From the NCBI GenBank assembly GCA_020073645.1, contig JAIQET010000047.1:1-34801 (forward strand): a stretch of 34,801 nt of DNA. Direction: 5' to 3'. The first letter of the stretch is position 1, and each line of letters opens with the position of its first letter. The notes under the pieces are model-generated. The model was not told the DNA's origin. It saw only the letters and a list, made by a program, of their open reading frames with translations, and ran no database searches. This document shows, piece by piece, positions 8,799-19,000 of the stretch. The DNA comes from Terriglobia bacterium (GTDB taxonomy: Bacteria; Acidobacteriota; Terriglobia; Terriglobales; Acidobacteriaceae). Made by a program: the position numbers and the translations under genes.

Positions 8799-8951
8799 CT
8801 GAGAACCGAGAACTGTCTTTGGGAGAAAAACGTCAGCAGGGCTTGCGGGCGTGATTCGGGCTTGACGCGGCTCGAATCCTCCAGGCCGCGCCGAGCTCGC
8901 AGCAAGGTTCTGTTGAAAAGCAGTTCCCAGTTGTCAGTTCTCGGTTCTCAG
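8799..8951. repeat. inverted repeat flanking a 119-bp intergenic stretch
   Basis: CTGAGAACCGAGAACTG (8799-8815) is exactly complementary to CAGTTCTCGGTTCTCAG (8935-8951). The arms lie between two divergent genes and enclose 119 bp with no open frame. The arms themselves are short-period (GAGAAC/GTTCTC) sequence. It could be a small non-autonomous element or a long-range RNA stem. Confidence 0.65.
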
Positions 8952-8985
8952 TTGCTGTAGTTTCAGACGGTGGGTCTGACTTAGT

Positions 8986-9555
8986 ATGGTGCGCATGCCC
9001 AAATCATCCCGCAAGCCCAAAGCCCGCGTGCTTTCTTCCCGCGAAGTTTTCCGCGGACCCGTTTTTCGCGTGACCAGCGATCAGGTTATCGAGCCCGGAG
9101 GCATCCGCGCCCGCCGCGACATCGTGCGCCATCCCGGTTCCGTGGTCATTCTTGCCGTCGAGGAGAGCCGCAGCCAGCCGCGCGTCTTGCTGGAGCGCCA
9201 GTACCGCCACGCCGCCCAGGACTACCTCTGGGAACTCCCCGCGGGCCGCATCGACGAAGGCGAGAGTGAACTTGCTGGCGCCAAGCGCGAGCTGCTGGAG
9301 GAAACCGGCTACACCGCCCGGCGCTGGCAGCGCATCTTCAGGTTTTACGCCAGCCCCGGTTTTGTGGACGAAACCATGGCCGTCTACCTGGCGCGCGGAT
9401 TGCGTCCTGGCATCGCGCAGCCGGAGGCGGACGAGGTCATCGAGCAGAGACTAGTTCCCCTCCCCGCCGCCGTAAGCATGGTGATGGCCGGCGGCATTCG
9501 CGACGCTAAAACCATCTCCGCGGTACTCTGGCTGGCCCACTGGGAGAGAGGCTGA
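8986..9555 (+). CDS. NUDIX hydrolase, ADP-ribose pyrophosphatase type
   Basis: A 189-residue enzyme likely to hydrolyse ADP-ribose or related nucleoside diphosphate sugars to AMP plus a sugar phosphate. The full NUDIX box is present (GRIDEGESELAGAKRELLEE followed by TGY, about residues 86-108: G-x5-E-x7-RE-L-x-EE-x-G), preceded by VLLERQYRHAAQDYLWELPA and followed by YASPGFVDETMAVYLARGL, the SPGF-x2-E block typical of ADP-ribose pyrophosphatases. The start is either ATG 8986 or ATG 8995. Neither has a good ribosome site; a small hairpin (CAGAC 8964-8968/GTCTG 8974-8978) sits just upstream. The gene stands alone on the plus strand and is followed by a hairpin and the cold-shock gene promoter. 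Confidence 0.93.
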   Translation: MVRMPKSSRKPKARVLSSREVFRGPVFRVTSDQVIEPGGIRARRDIVRHPGSVVILAVEESRSQPRVLLERQYRHAAQDYLWELPAGRIDEGESELAGAKRELLEETGYTARRWQRIFRFYASPGFVDETMAVYLARGLRPGIAQPEADEVIEQRLVPLPAAVSMVMAGGIRDAKTISAVLWLAHWERG

Positions 9556-9576
9556 AAGCCGCGTAAATAGCGGCTT
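9556..9576 (+). terminator. hairpin directly after the NUDIX gene
   Basis: AAGCCGC (9556-9562), loop GTAAATA, GCGGCTT (9570-9576), starting on the base after the TGA. It lacks a U-tract, so it is a weak terminator candidate. Confidence 0.4.
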
Positions 9577-9593
9577 CCCTGTGATGCACCTCC

Positions 9594-9622
9594 TTGACAG
9601 TCCCAGCGTGTAGACGCACAAT
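9594..9622 (+). promoter_or_regulatory. sigma-70-type promoter of the cold-shock gene
   Basis: TTGACA (9594-9599), 17-bp spacer, CACAAT (9617-9622). The predicted transcript would start near 9629 and have a leader of about 55 nt, much shorter than the long leader of E. coli cspA. Confidence 0.65.
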
Positions 9623-9683
9623 TGTGGGCAAAGTCACAGGCACGGCCTCGGTGCTGAAAGAGTACGTGCCCGAGGGGGCGTAA

Positions 9684-9893
9684 GTGGAACGTTTGAAAGG
9701 TACGGTGAAGTGGTTTAACAATGCCAAGGGCTACGGTTTTATCGGACGTGAAGATGGGCCCGATGTTTTTGTGCACTACAGCGCCATCACATCCGAGGGT
9801 TACAAAAGCCTGCAAGAAGGCGACACAGTAGAGTTCGAGATCATCCAGGGCCAGAAAGGCGCGCAAGCGGCCAACGTCACCAAGGCGCAGTAA
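9684..9893 (+). CDS. cold-shock domain protein (CspA family)
   Basis: A 69-residue single-domain OB-fold protein that binds single-stranded RNA/DNA and melts secondary structure. The family motifs are clear: [15 protein letters not shown] at residues 6-20, containing RNP1 KGYGFI, and DVFVHYSAI, containing RNP2. It ends [19 protein letters not shown] as is usual. The start is GTG at 9684, preceded by GAGGGGG (9672-9678), and the encoded [11 protein letters not shown] is the expected N-terminus. It is monocistronic, with its own promoter 60-90 bp upstream. The downstream region has no strong terminator, only a tandem CCAGTTTCCCC repeat near 9909-9932. Confidence 0.97.
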   Translation: MERLKGTVKWFNNAKGYGFIGREDGPDVFVHYSAITSEGYKSLQEGDTVEFEIIQGQKGAQAANVTKAQ

Positions 9894-9978
9894 TATCTCT
9901 TAAGGGCTGCCAGTTTCCCCAGCCAGTTTCCCCCAGCCGGCAGGCAGTGGGATTGCTGTCTTTCTGAGCAGCGCTGGC

Positions 9979-10000
9979 GTAGCACCGGCGTCCCGCCGGC
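9979..10000. repeat. REP-like repeat, copy B (inverted orientation)
   Basis: GTAGCACCGGCGTCCCGCCGGC, the reverse complement of the GCCGGCGGGACGCCGG(C/T)GCTAC element seen in the other copies. It lies between the cold-shock gene and polX. Confidence 0.7.
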
Positions 10001-10052
10001 CCCGACGCCACCCGGTACTCTTTTCCCTCCAACTTGTTTATCTTTATTCTGC

Positions 10053-11798
10053 ATGGACAACAAGGCGATTGCCGGGATTCTTTACGAAACCGCCGACCTG
10101 CTGGAGATTGACGCCCAGGATTCGTTCCGCATCCGCTCATACCGCAATGCTGCCCAGGCCATCGAAGCCCTGCCGCAGCAGATTGCCGAGCTGATCAGTG
10201 AGCCCAAGAAAGTGCTTGAGATCCCGGGCATAGGCAAGGGCATGCTGGCCAACCTGCAGGAAATCTTCAAAGAAGGCCGCCTGAGCGTCCATGCCGACCT
10301 GCTCAAGAAATACCATCCTTCCATGCTCGACCTGCTCAAGATCCAGGGTCTGGGCCCGAAGACCATCGCGCTGATCTGGAGCGCCTACAAGGTATCGGAC
10401 GTCGAAGGGGTGGAGAAGCTGGCGCGCGATGGCAAGATTCGCACGCTACCCCGTATGGGCGAAAAGCAGGAGCAGAAGCTGCTCAAGGCGATCGAGGACT
10501 ATCGCCGCATCGCTGGCCGTTTCCTGCTCGACACCGCCGAAAACCAAGCGCAGAAAATCATCGAGCATCTGAGCGGTTTCCCCGGAGTCGAGAAAATCAC
10601 GCCCGCCGGCTCGTTGCGCCGCGGACGCGAGACCGTAGGGGACCTCGATGTGCTGGTCACCGGCAAGGCCTGCACCATTGATGCCCAGCGGGAAAAGCTG
10701 ATCGAGCACATCATCAAACTGCCTGGCTTGATGGAAGTCATCGCCCGGGGCGAGAACAAAGTCAGCTTCCGCATGCGCGGCGGCATGCAGGTGGACGTGC
10801 GCTTCCTGCCGCCGGATTCCTTCGGCGCGGCCATGCAGTACTTCACCGGGTCCAAGGCCCACAACGTGGCCCTGCGCCAGCGTGCCCTCAAGATGGGCTA
10901 TACCCTGAGCGAATACAGCCTGGCTCGTCTCGACAACGAAAAAGTAGTGGCGGCAAAGACCGAGGAAGATATCTACGCCAAGCTCAAGCTTGACTACATT
11001 CCGCCTGAACTACGCGAAAACCTGGGCGAGATCGACGCCGCCGAAGAGCACACCCTGCCCGCCCTGATCTCACAGCCGGACCTGCAGGGCGACGTACACA
11101 TGCACACCATCGAGACTGATGGCCGCAACACCATAGACGAAATGGCCGAGGCGGCGAGGGCGCATGGCTACAAATACATGGCCATCACCGACCATTCCAA
11201 GAACCTCGCCTTCGCCAATGGACTCGACGACAAGCGTGCCGTGGAACACATCCAACGCATTCACGCCGCCAACGAAAAGATTGCCGGGATCAAGATCTTC
11301 GCCGGCGTGGAAGTGGACATTCTCGCTGACGGCACCCTCGATCTCTCCGACTCGGTGCTGGAACAGATGGACGTGGTCATCGCCAGCGTGCACTCGCACT
11401 TCAACCAATCCTCCGCCGAGATGACCGAGCGTTTGCTGAAGGCGGTTGAGAATCCGAATACTTCGCTGATCGGACATCCCACCGGGCGCCTGCTCTTGCG
11501 CCGCGACGCCTACCAGTTCGACCTCGATGCGGTTCTGAAGGCCGCGGCCAAACACAAAGTCGCCATGGAGCTCAACGCCTACCCCGACCGGCTCGACTTG
11601 TGCGATCGCCACCTGCGCCTGGCCAAACAGCATGGCGTGAAGATCGTGATCAACACCGACTCCCACCACACCTCACACCTGGAGAAGATCCGCTATGGCG
11701 TGCTGCAAGCCCGCCGCGCCTGGCTGACTCCGGCCAACGTACTCAACACCCTGCCCCCGCAAAAGTTTGCCAAGGCCATGAAGCATGCCTGGTCGTGA
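10053..11798 (+). CDS. polX: DNA polymerase/3'-5' exonuclease PolX
   Basis: A 581-residue family X DNA polymerase fused to a PHP phosphoesterase, as in bacterial PolX used in base-excision repair gap filling. The N-terminal 8-kDa and helix-hairpin-helix region includes PGIGKGMLANLQEI and IQGLGPKTIALIW. The palm has the GDLD pair in RRGRETVGDLDVLVTG and the third catalytic Asp in MQVDVRFL. The PHP domain follows linker residues near 340 and has GDVHMHTIETDG, AITDHSKNL, AGVEVDI, ASVHSHF, IGHPTGRLL and NTDSHHTSHL, so both polymerase and nuclease sites look intact. The length is normal for the family (about 570-580). The start at ATG 10053 fits family N-termini (MDNKAIAGILYETADLLEI); the leader has no strong ribosome site. 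Confidence 0.96.
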   Translation: MDNKAIAGILYETADLLEIDAQDSFRIRSYRNAAQAIEALPQQIAELISEPKKVLEIPGIGKGMLANLQEIFKEGRLSVHADLLKKYHPSMLDLLKIQGLGPKTIALIWSAYKVSDVEGVEKLARDGKIRTLPRMGEKQEQKLLKAIEDYRRIAGRFLLDTAENQAQKIIEHLSGFPGVEKITPAGSLRRGRETVGDLDVLVTGKACTIDAQREKLIEHIIKLPGLMEVIARGENKVSFRMRGGMQVDVRFLPPDSFGAAMQYFTGSKAHNVALRQRALKMGYTLSEYSLARLDNEKVVAAKTEEDIYAKLKLDYIPPELRENLGEIDAAEEHTLPALISQPDLQGDVHMHTIETDGRNTIDEMAEAARAHGYKYMAITDHSKNLAFANGLDDKRAVEHIQRIHAANEKIAGIKIFAGVEVDILADGTLDLSDSVLEQMDVVIASVHSHFNQSSAEMTERLLKAVENPNTSLIGHPTGRLLLRRDAYQFDLDAVLKAAAKHKVAMELNAYPDRLDLCDRHLRLAKQHGVKIVINTDSHHTSHLEKIRYGVLQARRAWLTPANVLNTLPPQKFAKAMKHAWS

Positions 11799-11892
11799 TT
11801 TTCTCCGCGGCCTCTGCGTGTGTTCTCCGCGATCTCTGCGGTAAAGCTTTTTTCCCCGTCAAAAGGTAGAATCACTCCCAACTGAGGTTGTC

Positions 11893-12495
11893 ATGCCAGA
11901 AGAGACGCCGTCTACGCCCGCAGCACCACCCCGTCCGCCAGCGCCCGCAAGCTCCCCGCAACCCCACCCTCTGCCCCACATGGGCCAGGAGTTCGGCACG
12001 GGGCGCAAGAATCTTCCACCGGTCAAGATTGTGCTTATCGGCGTTGCCGCCATCGTGGTGGTCGCCCTCATCGTTGCCGTGGTCCAGCGCCCTCATTCTG
12101 CGGCCACTGGCTCCATCGACGATGTAACCGCAGTGGAGATTCCCAATCAGAGCTCCGTTATGGTGGCGATCACGGTCTCGATCCACAACGACGGCAAGAA
12201 GCCATTCTGGATTCACAACATCGATGCTGAACTGGATACGGGCAGTGAGCAGTTCAAAGATGACGCTGCAGCGGCTGTTGACGTGGATCGCTACTTCCAA
12301 GCCTTTCCCGCACTCAAGCAGCACGCGCTGGCACCGCTGAAGCGGGATGCCATGCTGGAGCCCGGCAGCCAGACCAGCGGAACAATCGTCGTGAGCTTTC
12401 CCGTGCTGCCTGACGCCTTCGCCAAGCGCAAGTCGGTCAAAGTTACGATCCATCCCTATGACCAGCCTGTGCCGCTGGTGCTGACGAAACAGTGA
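11893..12495 (+). CDS. membrane-anchored hypothetical protein with proline-rich N-terminus
   Basis: A 200-residue protein I do not recognise. Residues 1-35 are rich in Pro/Ala, residues about 45-66 (IVLIGVAAIVVVALIVAVVQ) form one transmembrane helix, and the remaining 130 residues are predicted outside the cytoplasm, with beta-type sequence such as SSVMVAITVSIHNDGKKPFWIHNI. That block resembles LEA/FxLYD-like beta-sandwich domains, which is only an impression. ATG 11893 is preceded by GAGG with 5-nt spacing. A TAGAAT -10-like hexamer is at 11867-11872 without a recognisable -35. Upstream (11805-11845) is a TCTGCG/CTCCGCG-rich degenerate repeat. Confidence 0.8.
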   Translation: MPEETPSTPAAPPRPPAPASSPQPHPLPHMGQEFGTGRKNLPPVKIVLIGVAAIVVVALIVAVVQRPHSAATGSIDDVTAVEIPNQSSVMVAITVSIHNDGKKPFWIHNIDAELDTGSEQFKDDAAAAVDVDRYFQAFPALKQHALAPLKRDAMLEPGSQTSGTIVVSFPVLPDAFAKRKSVKVTIHPYDQPVPLVLTKQ

Positions 12496-12548
12496 GAGCC
12501 GCGAAGAGATGCAGGTTTGCCTTCGCTGAACCTGAACTTGTCCTGGGC

Positions 12549-12588
12549 GGGGGCGCCCCCGCGACAGCCGGCGGGACGCCGGCGCTAC
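12549..12588. repeat. bipartite REP-like repeat, copy C
   Basis: GGGGGCGCCCCC (12549-12560) followed by GCCGGCGGGACGCCGGC and GCTAC (12567-12588). It sits between the convergent hypothetical gene and the DUF421 gene, where it could also act as a transcription barrier. Confidence 0.75.
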
Positions 12589-12593
12589 ATGGC

Positions 12594-13121
12594 TTACTGG
12601 TGCTTCTGCAGAAACTTTCTGCGGGCGAGATGGCTGTTGGCTGTGGGTTGGATCTCGTCGTACTTCAGGCAACTGATGGAGCCGTCCACCTCCAACACGG
12701 CCAGTGCCACGTCGTGATAGCTGGCAATGCCGTGTTCGCGCAGGGCACGCTGCAATTCATCCATGCTGACATGCTCTTTCGCCATGTGCGACTCGATGAC
12801 CTGCCCGTCGTGCACCAGCAGGCTGGGCTGCCCCTGCACCAGTTTGCGAAAACGACGGTTGGCGCCGGAAGCCTCGGCGATCGCGTAGTTCAGGACCAGC
12901 AGCGTGGCCGCGGCAACCGCACCCCCGAGCAAGGACGAGTCCGGGCCGACCATCGCATTCTGCACCGCGTTGCTGATGAGCAACAGCAGAGTCAGATCGA
13001 ACGGCGTCATCTGACCTACTTCCCGTTTTCCGCTCAGACGCACGCCGATGAGCACGACGGCATAGATCACCGCCGTGCGCAAAACAATCTCGATCAGGAC
13101 ATGACCAGAGACAGGCAGCAT
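12594..13121 (-). CDS. DUF421 (YetF-like) membrane protein
   Basis: A 175-residue DUF421 protein. The N-terminal half has two to three hydrophobic helices (VLIEIVLRTAVIYAVVLIGV; DLTLLLLISNAVQNAMV; GGAVAAATLLVLNYAI) with the family blocks GKREVGQMTPFDL and NAMVGPDSSLLGG. The C-terminal cytosolic part has GQPSLLVHDGQVIESHM and HDVALAVLEVDGSISCL. Family members occur at the cell membrane, and their function is poorly defined. The frame is open further upstream to 13214, but that part overlaps the preceding gene and lacks family similarity, so ATG 13121 is chosen. It starts 14 bp after the stop of the coiled-coil gene on the same strand, so they are probably one transcript. Confidence 0.9.
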   Translation of the reverse strand: MLPVSGHVLIEIVLRTAVIYAVVLIGVRLSGKREVGQMTPFDLTLLLLISNAVQNAMVGPDSSLLGGAVAAATLLVLNYAIAEASGANRRFRKLVQGQPSLLVHDGQVIESHMAKEHVSMDELQRALREHGIASYHDVALAVLEVDGSISCLKYDEIQPTANSHLARRKFLQKHQ

Positions 13122-13135
13122 CGACGAACCGCGAT

Positions 13136-13969
13136 TCAGTTGGCGCTCACCGGCACCGGCGCATTCTTGGGTGTGCTCAAGTAACCCGTCACCCGGTTCT
13201 TGTCCACTGTCCACACCACCATCTCGTAGAGCATGTGCTCCCGTCCGGTATAGAACTGGATGGGCTCGGCCACATTGCGGTCCTTCTTCTCGATGGTCCG
13301 GTCGTCGGACGTGACGTTCATGGTGAACTTGCCCTTCTTCTGGTCGGTCTTCTTCAGTTGCAGGCTGACGGTAGAAACCGGTTGCGGCTTGGCGCCCTTC
13401 ACCAGAGTGAACTCGTAATAGTTGCGGTCGCCCTTGTGTTTGAGGATTTCGAGATCGTCGCGGGTGTGAGCGATCAACCCGCTCTGCACGCCGAGATCGC
13501 CGATGGTACTCGCCAGCTTGGCTTTTGTGGCTTCCAGGTCGGCCTTGGTGGAAGCTACGTCAGTCTTGACTCCGCCCACATCGGTCCTGACCCCCGCCAC
13601 CTCCCCGCTGACCTTGCCGATCTCCTGTTTCTGCTCGGCGGCCAGGCGGGCTTCTGCGGCCCGCTGCTGGCGCTGCAACTCGGCGGCACGGTCGGAAAGT
13701 TCCTTCTTGGTCATGCCCACTTGCTGGGCGATGGTTTCGGACTCCGCCTCCGCCGACTGCATGCGCTTGTTCAGTTGCTCGATCTGCGCCTTGCTGGCGG
13801 TCTGGTCGCTGCCCAGCTTGTCAAGGCGTCCGCGCAGGTCAAACAAGAAGTAAGCCGATCCGGCCACATAGATCACCGCCAATAGCAGCAGAATCCACTT
13901 GCCGGCGTTGCCTCCGCCCCCGGTGTGGTCTTCTGCGACCTGAACAACCTCGCCGCCTTCGTCAGGCAT
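13136..13969 (-). CDS. single-pass membrane protein with long coiled coil
   Basis: A 277-residue protein I cannot assign to a named family. Residues about 22-44 (KWILLLLAVIYVAGSAYFLF) form a membrane helix. Residues about 45-165 are a continuous coiled coil rich in Gln/Glu/Ala, ending in a regular seven-residue repeat (GVRTDVG-GVKTDVA-STKADLE-ATKAKLA). The last 100 residues look like a beta domain (FTLVKGAKPQPVSTVSLQL; FTMNVTSDDRTIEK). ATG 13969 is preceded by GGAGG at good spacing, which decides the start over an open frame extending upstream. It is the first gene of a likely two-gene transcript with DUF421. A structural or scaffold role at the membrane is inference. Confidence 0.85.
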   Translation of the reverse strand: MPDEGGEVVQVAEDHTGGGGNAGKWILLLLAVIYVAGSAYFLFDLRGRLDKLGSDQTASKAQIEQLNKRMQSAEAESETIAQQVGMTKKELSDRAAELQRQQRAAEARLAAEQKQEIGKVSGEVAGVRTDVGGVKTDVASTKADLEATKAKLASTIGDLGVQSGLIAHTRDDLEILKHKGDRNYYEFTLVKGAKPQPVSTVSLQLKKTDQKKGKFTMNVTSDDRTIEKKDRNVAEPIQFYTGREHMLYEMVVWTVDKNRVTGYLSTPKNAPVPVSAN

Positions 13970-14085
13970 AAAGTTCCTCCGCTGATTCTGAATGGATGTT
14001 GAGGTAATTGTTGAGCATAGTAACAGGAGTGTCAAATGCGAGGCGCCTTAGCTAACAACAGGCCCGAGTGGCTGGTTGCGTCCGG

Positions 14086-16791
<2,706 letters not shown>

Positions 16792-16903
16792 GATCACCCA
16801 GGTCTAACAGCAAAGGCCAGACCTATCTTAGATTCTCTACGCCCGTCCGTCGATTGTTGTATCTTCTAAGGTTGGATTTTCCCCGCGGAGGCGAGGCACC
16901 GAG

Positions 16904-17131
16904 ATGACGCACTTGGAAGTTGCTTACCGTTACGGCGCCACCCCAACCGAAGCCGCGATGCGCGCCATCGACGGGGTCCGCGAAGTGTATGGCGTCCGCC
17001 GCATCGTGTTTAATCCCAAGGAGCGCACGATGCGGGTGGAATTCGACGCCTCGCGTTTCAAGGAGCCGGTGATCGCAGGACTTCTCCGCCGCGCCGGAAT
17101 CGATGTGCAAGAACGGCTTGTCCTCGCCTAG
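16904..17131 (+). CDS. small HMA-like ferredoxin-fold protein lacking CxxC
   Basis: A 75-residue protein with the beta-alpha-beta-beta-alpha-beta pattern of heavy-metal-associated domains: MTHLEVAYRYG, helix TEAAMRAIDGVREVYGV, strands RRIVFNPKERTMRVEFD, helix EPVIAGLLRRAGI. The metal loop that normally carries GMxCxxC is ATPTEAA here, with no cysteine in the protein, so it cannot bind copper in the usual way. ATG 16904 is preceded by GGAGGCGAGG (16887-16896). It is divergent from the P-type ATPase with a 112-bp shared upstream region, which suggests joint regulation and perhaps a regulatory or docking role for the ATPase, whose own N-terminus lacks an HMA domain. The function is inferred only from fold and position. 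Confidence 0.8.
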   Translation: MTHLEVAYRYGATPTEAAMRAIDGVREVYGVRRIVFNPKERTMRVEFDASRFKEPVIAGLLRRAGIDVQERLVLA

Positions 17132-17683
17132 GTCTAGCGGGGCTCATCCAGAGCCCGAAGGCGTTCCCGACTCTATTGGACGGTGAAAAGCCACCGCTGT
17201 GGTTAGGCATTAGGTTGCCGGCGGGACGCCGGCGCTACGGCGGTACGTGGGAATCGAGGCTTGCGGAGAGAAAGCAATGGGGCGCTCAAGAAAACCTCTG
17301 GCCGAAGTTTATTCTCAAGAGCGCCCCGTTGCGCGCCACTTCGTCTGGCCTTTGTCTTAGCATCCGCCGTGCCAATCGCAAGCTCCTGAAAATACACAGC
17401 TGACAAGATCTCCCAGACGGTAGGAATTGCCAGACCCCGGGAAAGATTTACTTTGGCTGTGATTTCCGGCAAACACTGTGCCGAAAGGGGTTGTTGAAAT
17501 CCCGGGTCTCGCCCGCCCGCTGGGTACGCCTGAACCCGGGCCCGTTTTCCGTTCAAAAATTTTCCCGCACCCGTCCAACATTCTGTACAAAACTCAAGCC
17601 TTCTTGGCCGCGCGCCGTTCCACGCCGCCTCCGCTGCGGCACAAATCTCTTTGTCGCCCTCATGTCCCGCACGGCCTCGCCTT
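17132..17683. other. long intergenic region without a convincing gene
   Basis: It holds a REP-like repeat (copy D, 17217-17238, GCCGGCGGGACGCCGGCGCTAC minus hairpin partner), a 9-bp stem GGGGCGCTC (17279-17287)/GAGCGCCCC (17319-17327) enclosing 31 nt, and a stem CCCGGGT (about 17501)/ACCCGGG (about 17534). Open frames on both strands have no recognisable domain and unlike codon use. I see no known RNA family. Confidence 0.5.
17217..17238. repeat. REP-like repeat, copy D (single hairpin)
   Basis: GCCGGCGGGACGCCGGC followed by GCTAC, identical to the second hairpin of copy C. The first hairpin of the bipartite element is missing here. Confidence 0.75.
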
Positions 17684-17712
17684 TTCACCAACGCTGAGCT
17701 TTCCGCTATAAT
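17684..17712 (+). promoter_or_regulatory. promoter of tRNA-Arg(ACG)
   Basis: TTCACC (17684-17689), 17-bp spacer, perfect TATAAT (17707-17712). The tRNA begins 30 nt downstream of the -10. Confidence 0.7.
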
Positions 17713-17742
17713 CAATCTCGCCGCTACCGCTTGCGTTGTTCC

Positions 17743-17819
17743 GCGCCCTTAGCTCAGTTGGATAGAGCGTCTGGCTACGAACCAGAAGGTCGGGAGTTCG
17801 AATCTCTCAGGGCGCGCCA
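17743..17819 (+). tRNA. tRNA-Arg, anticodon ACG
   Basis: A complete cloverleaf: acceptor GCGCCCT/AGGGCGC with discriminator G and encoded CCA (17817-17819); D arm AGCTCAGTTGGATAGAGCG; anticodon stem CTGG/CCAG with loop CTACGAA, anticodon ACG; T arm GGGAGTTCGAATCTCTC. ACG is expected to be deaminated to ICG and to read CGU/CGC/CGA. The last 25 nt recur at 19068-19092, so this gene is the integration target of the adjacent islet, and integration has kept the tRNA intact. Confidence 0.97.
17795..17819 (+). repeat. left attachment-site repeat (inside tRNA-Arg)
   Basis: Twenty-five bases from AGTTCGAATCTCTC through the encoded CCA, identical to 19068-19092. The identity ends exactly at the CCA (next base C here, T at the other copy). 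Confidence 0.85.
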
Positions 17820-18098
17820 CTTTATGCGTGTTTTACGCATACCCCTCCAAAACATAGCCCTCCATTGCAACCGGGGCCTGACAGGGAGCACCTCGAATTG
17901 AGGAACATGCCGGGGTTAGGCTGGTGCAACGCGGGCCATACAGCGGGCAATAGGGGAAAAGATTCGTGCTCTCGGGGGGCGACCCGGTCCCTGTTTTCCG
18001 GGCTGAGGCGGTTGCAATGGGTTGCAACGAGCCGTGTTTCCGGACTGAGTGCGCCGGGCACAAGGATAAGGGCCGGTACACCCTAGGGCACAATAGAT
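17820..18098. other. non-coding left arm of the islet
   Basis: It begins with a perfect short palindrome TATGCGT-GTTTT-ACGCATA (17823-17841) directly after the tRNA. It also contains TTGCAACC (17865-17872), its inverse GGTTGCAA twice in direct order (18010-18017 and 18020-18027), and a variant GGTGCAAC (about 17923). These have the look of recombinase or regulator binding sites near an attachment site. No gene is seen. Confidence 0.45.
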
Positions 18099-18905
18099 TC
18101 AACGGGCGGCGAATTCCTCAAAGGTGTCGAACAGCCTCTCGCCTTGTGCGCCTTTGATGCGTCCGAGTTTCGTGTTTTCAATCCGCCGCTGAAAGAATTG
18201 ACAGGCGTCAGTAAATCTCTCAAAGGGAGTCTCGCTCAAGCTGTACTTGATCTCCCGGCGGTAAGCTGTGTAGATCAGCGGGTACCGCATTTGAGCCTTG
18301 CCCACGTCCCATTCCTTGAATTCGTTGTACCGGCGCGCCAAGTATTTCAAGTATCCGAGTTTCGTGGGTTCATTCGCCACAACCCCGGAAACGACAACGC
18401 GGGTCCGCGCTGAGCGACCGCGCACAGTAACGTTGACGTTGTGCGCGGCAATGTTGCTTATCTGATGCGCCCGCTGGTCGCCTACTTGAATCGTGTGCGC
18501 AGCGACAGGCAGAGAGAGATAGTGATCTCTCAGGTCCGGGCGTACCTGTAGGCGTCCCGCCAGTTCCGTTGCGCCCCATACCTCAACGGCAAAAGCGACG
18601 CTGTGTCTAAGCTCATCAATCCATCGCCATTGCGTGCGCGTAAAATCTCGATTTGTGATAAACACCCACTTTGCGGGGCTGTGCTTTGCTGCCTGTTGCA
18701 GATACCTGCTGAATTTCGCACGCTGGACGCGCACCTTGGGAGCGTGGAATTGAAAATAGGTCTGCGTATCAGGAATCCACGCATCAACGCCCTCATCACC
18801 TCCGCTGCCATCAACAGATCGCAATGAGGGGAACTGTTTTTGCAGCAGGACGGTGCACAACTCTTGAAACTTGAAAGGGTCAAGGCGCGAAATCTCATCC
18901 AGCAT
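18099..18905 (-). CDS. PD-(D/E)XK (Mrr-like) nuclease-fold protein, islet cargo
   Basis: A 268-residue protein. The N-terminal domain fits a restriction-endonuclease-like fold: helix with Glu15 (FKFQELCTVLL), GSGGDEGVDAW with Asp41 as the second motif acid, then TYFQFHAPK where families of this type have Q/E-x-K; here Gln52-Phe53-His54, with Lys57 three residues on. VFITNRDFTRTQWRWIDEL and VEVWGATELAGRL continue the core. The C-terminal half (about residues 165-268) has a beta segment and a helical region with YLARRYNEFKEWDVGKAQ and FFQRRIENTKLGRIKG, whose family I cannot name. There is no methylase or partner gene nearby. ATG 18905 is preceded by GAGGT at good spacing. Defence against foreign DNA is a reasonable inference; loss of cleavage activity is possible given the His in motif III. 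Confidence 0.7.
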   Translation of the reverse strand: MLDEISRLDPFKFQELCTVLLQKQFPSLRSVDGSGGDEGVDAWIPDTQTYFQFHAPKVRVQRAKFSRYLQQAAKHSPAKWVFITNRDFTRTQWRWIDELRHSVAFAVEVWGATELAGRLQVRPDLRDHYLSLPVAAHTIQVGDQRAHQISNIAAHNVNVTVRGRSARTRVVVSGVVANEPTKLGYLKYLARRYNEFKEWDVGKAQMRYPLIYTAYRREIKYSLSETPFERFTDACQFFQRRIENTKLGRIKGAQGERLFDTFEEFAAR

Positions 18906-19000
18906 CGCGCTTACCTCACAAAAAGGGACAAATGAACTTTACCCGAATTGCGCGGGGCAGCAAAGTCACATCTCAGGTGCTCAATTGCAGCATTGTGCGT

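Noticed and set aside
8799..8951. Possible CRISPR-like repeat from the recurring GTTCTCAGTT words
   Set aside because: There are only two arms in inverted orientation, with no regular spacers and no cas genes.
11805..11850. CTCCGCG/TCTGCGG words before the hypothetical membrane gene as a tandem repeat locus
   Set aside because: The copies are degenerate and short; it appears to be a common low-complexity intergenic sequence rather than a defined element.
17203..17715. A 170-codon minus-strand frame before tRNA-Arg
   Set aside because: It runs through a REP-like repeat and the tRNA promoter, has no domain, and its composition is unlike neighbouring genes.
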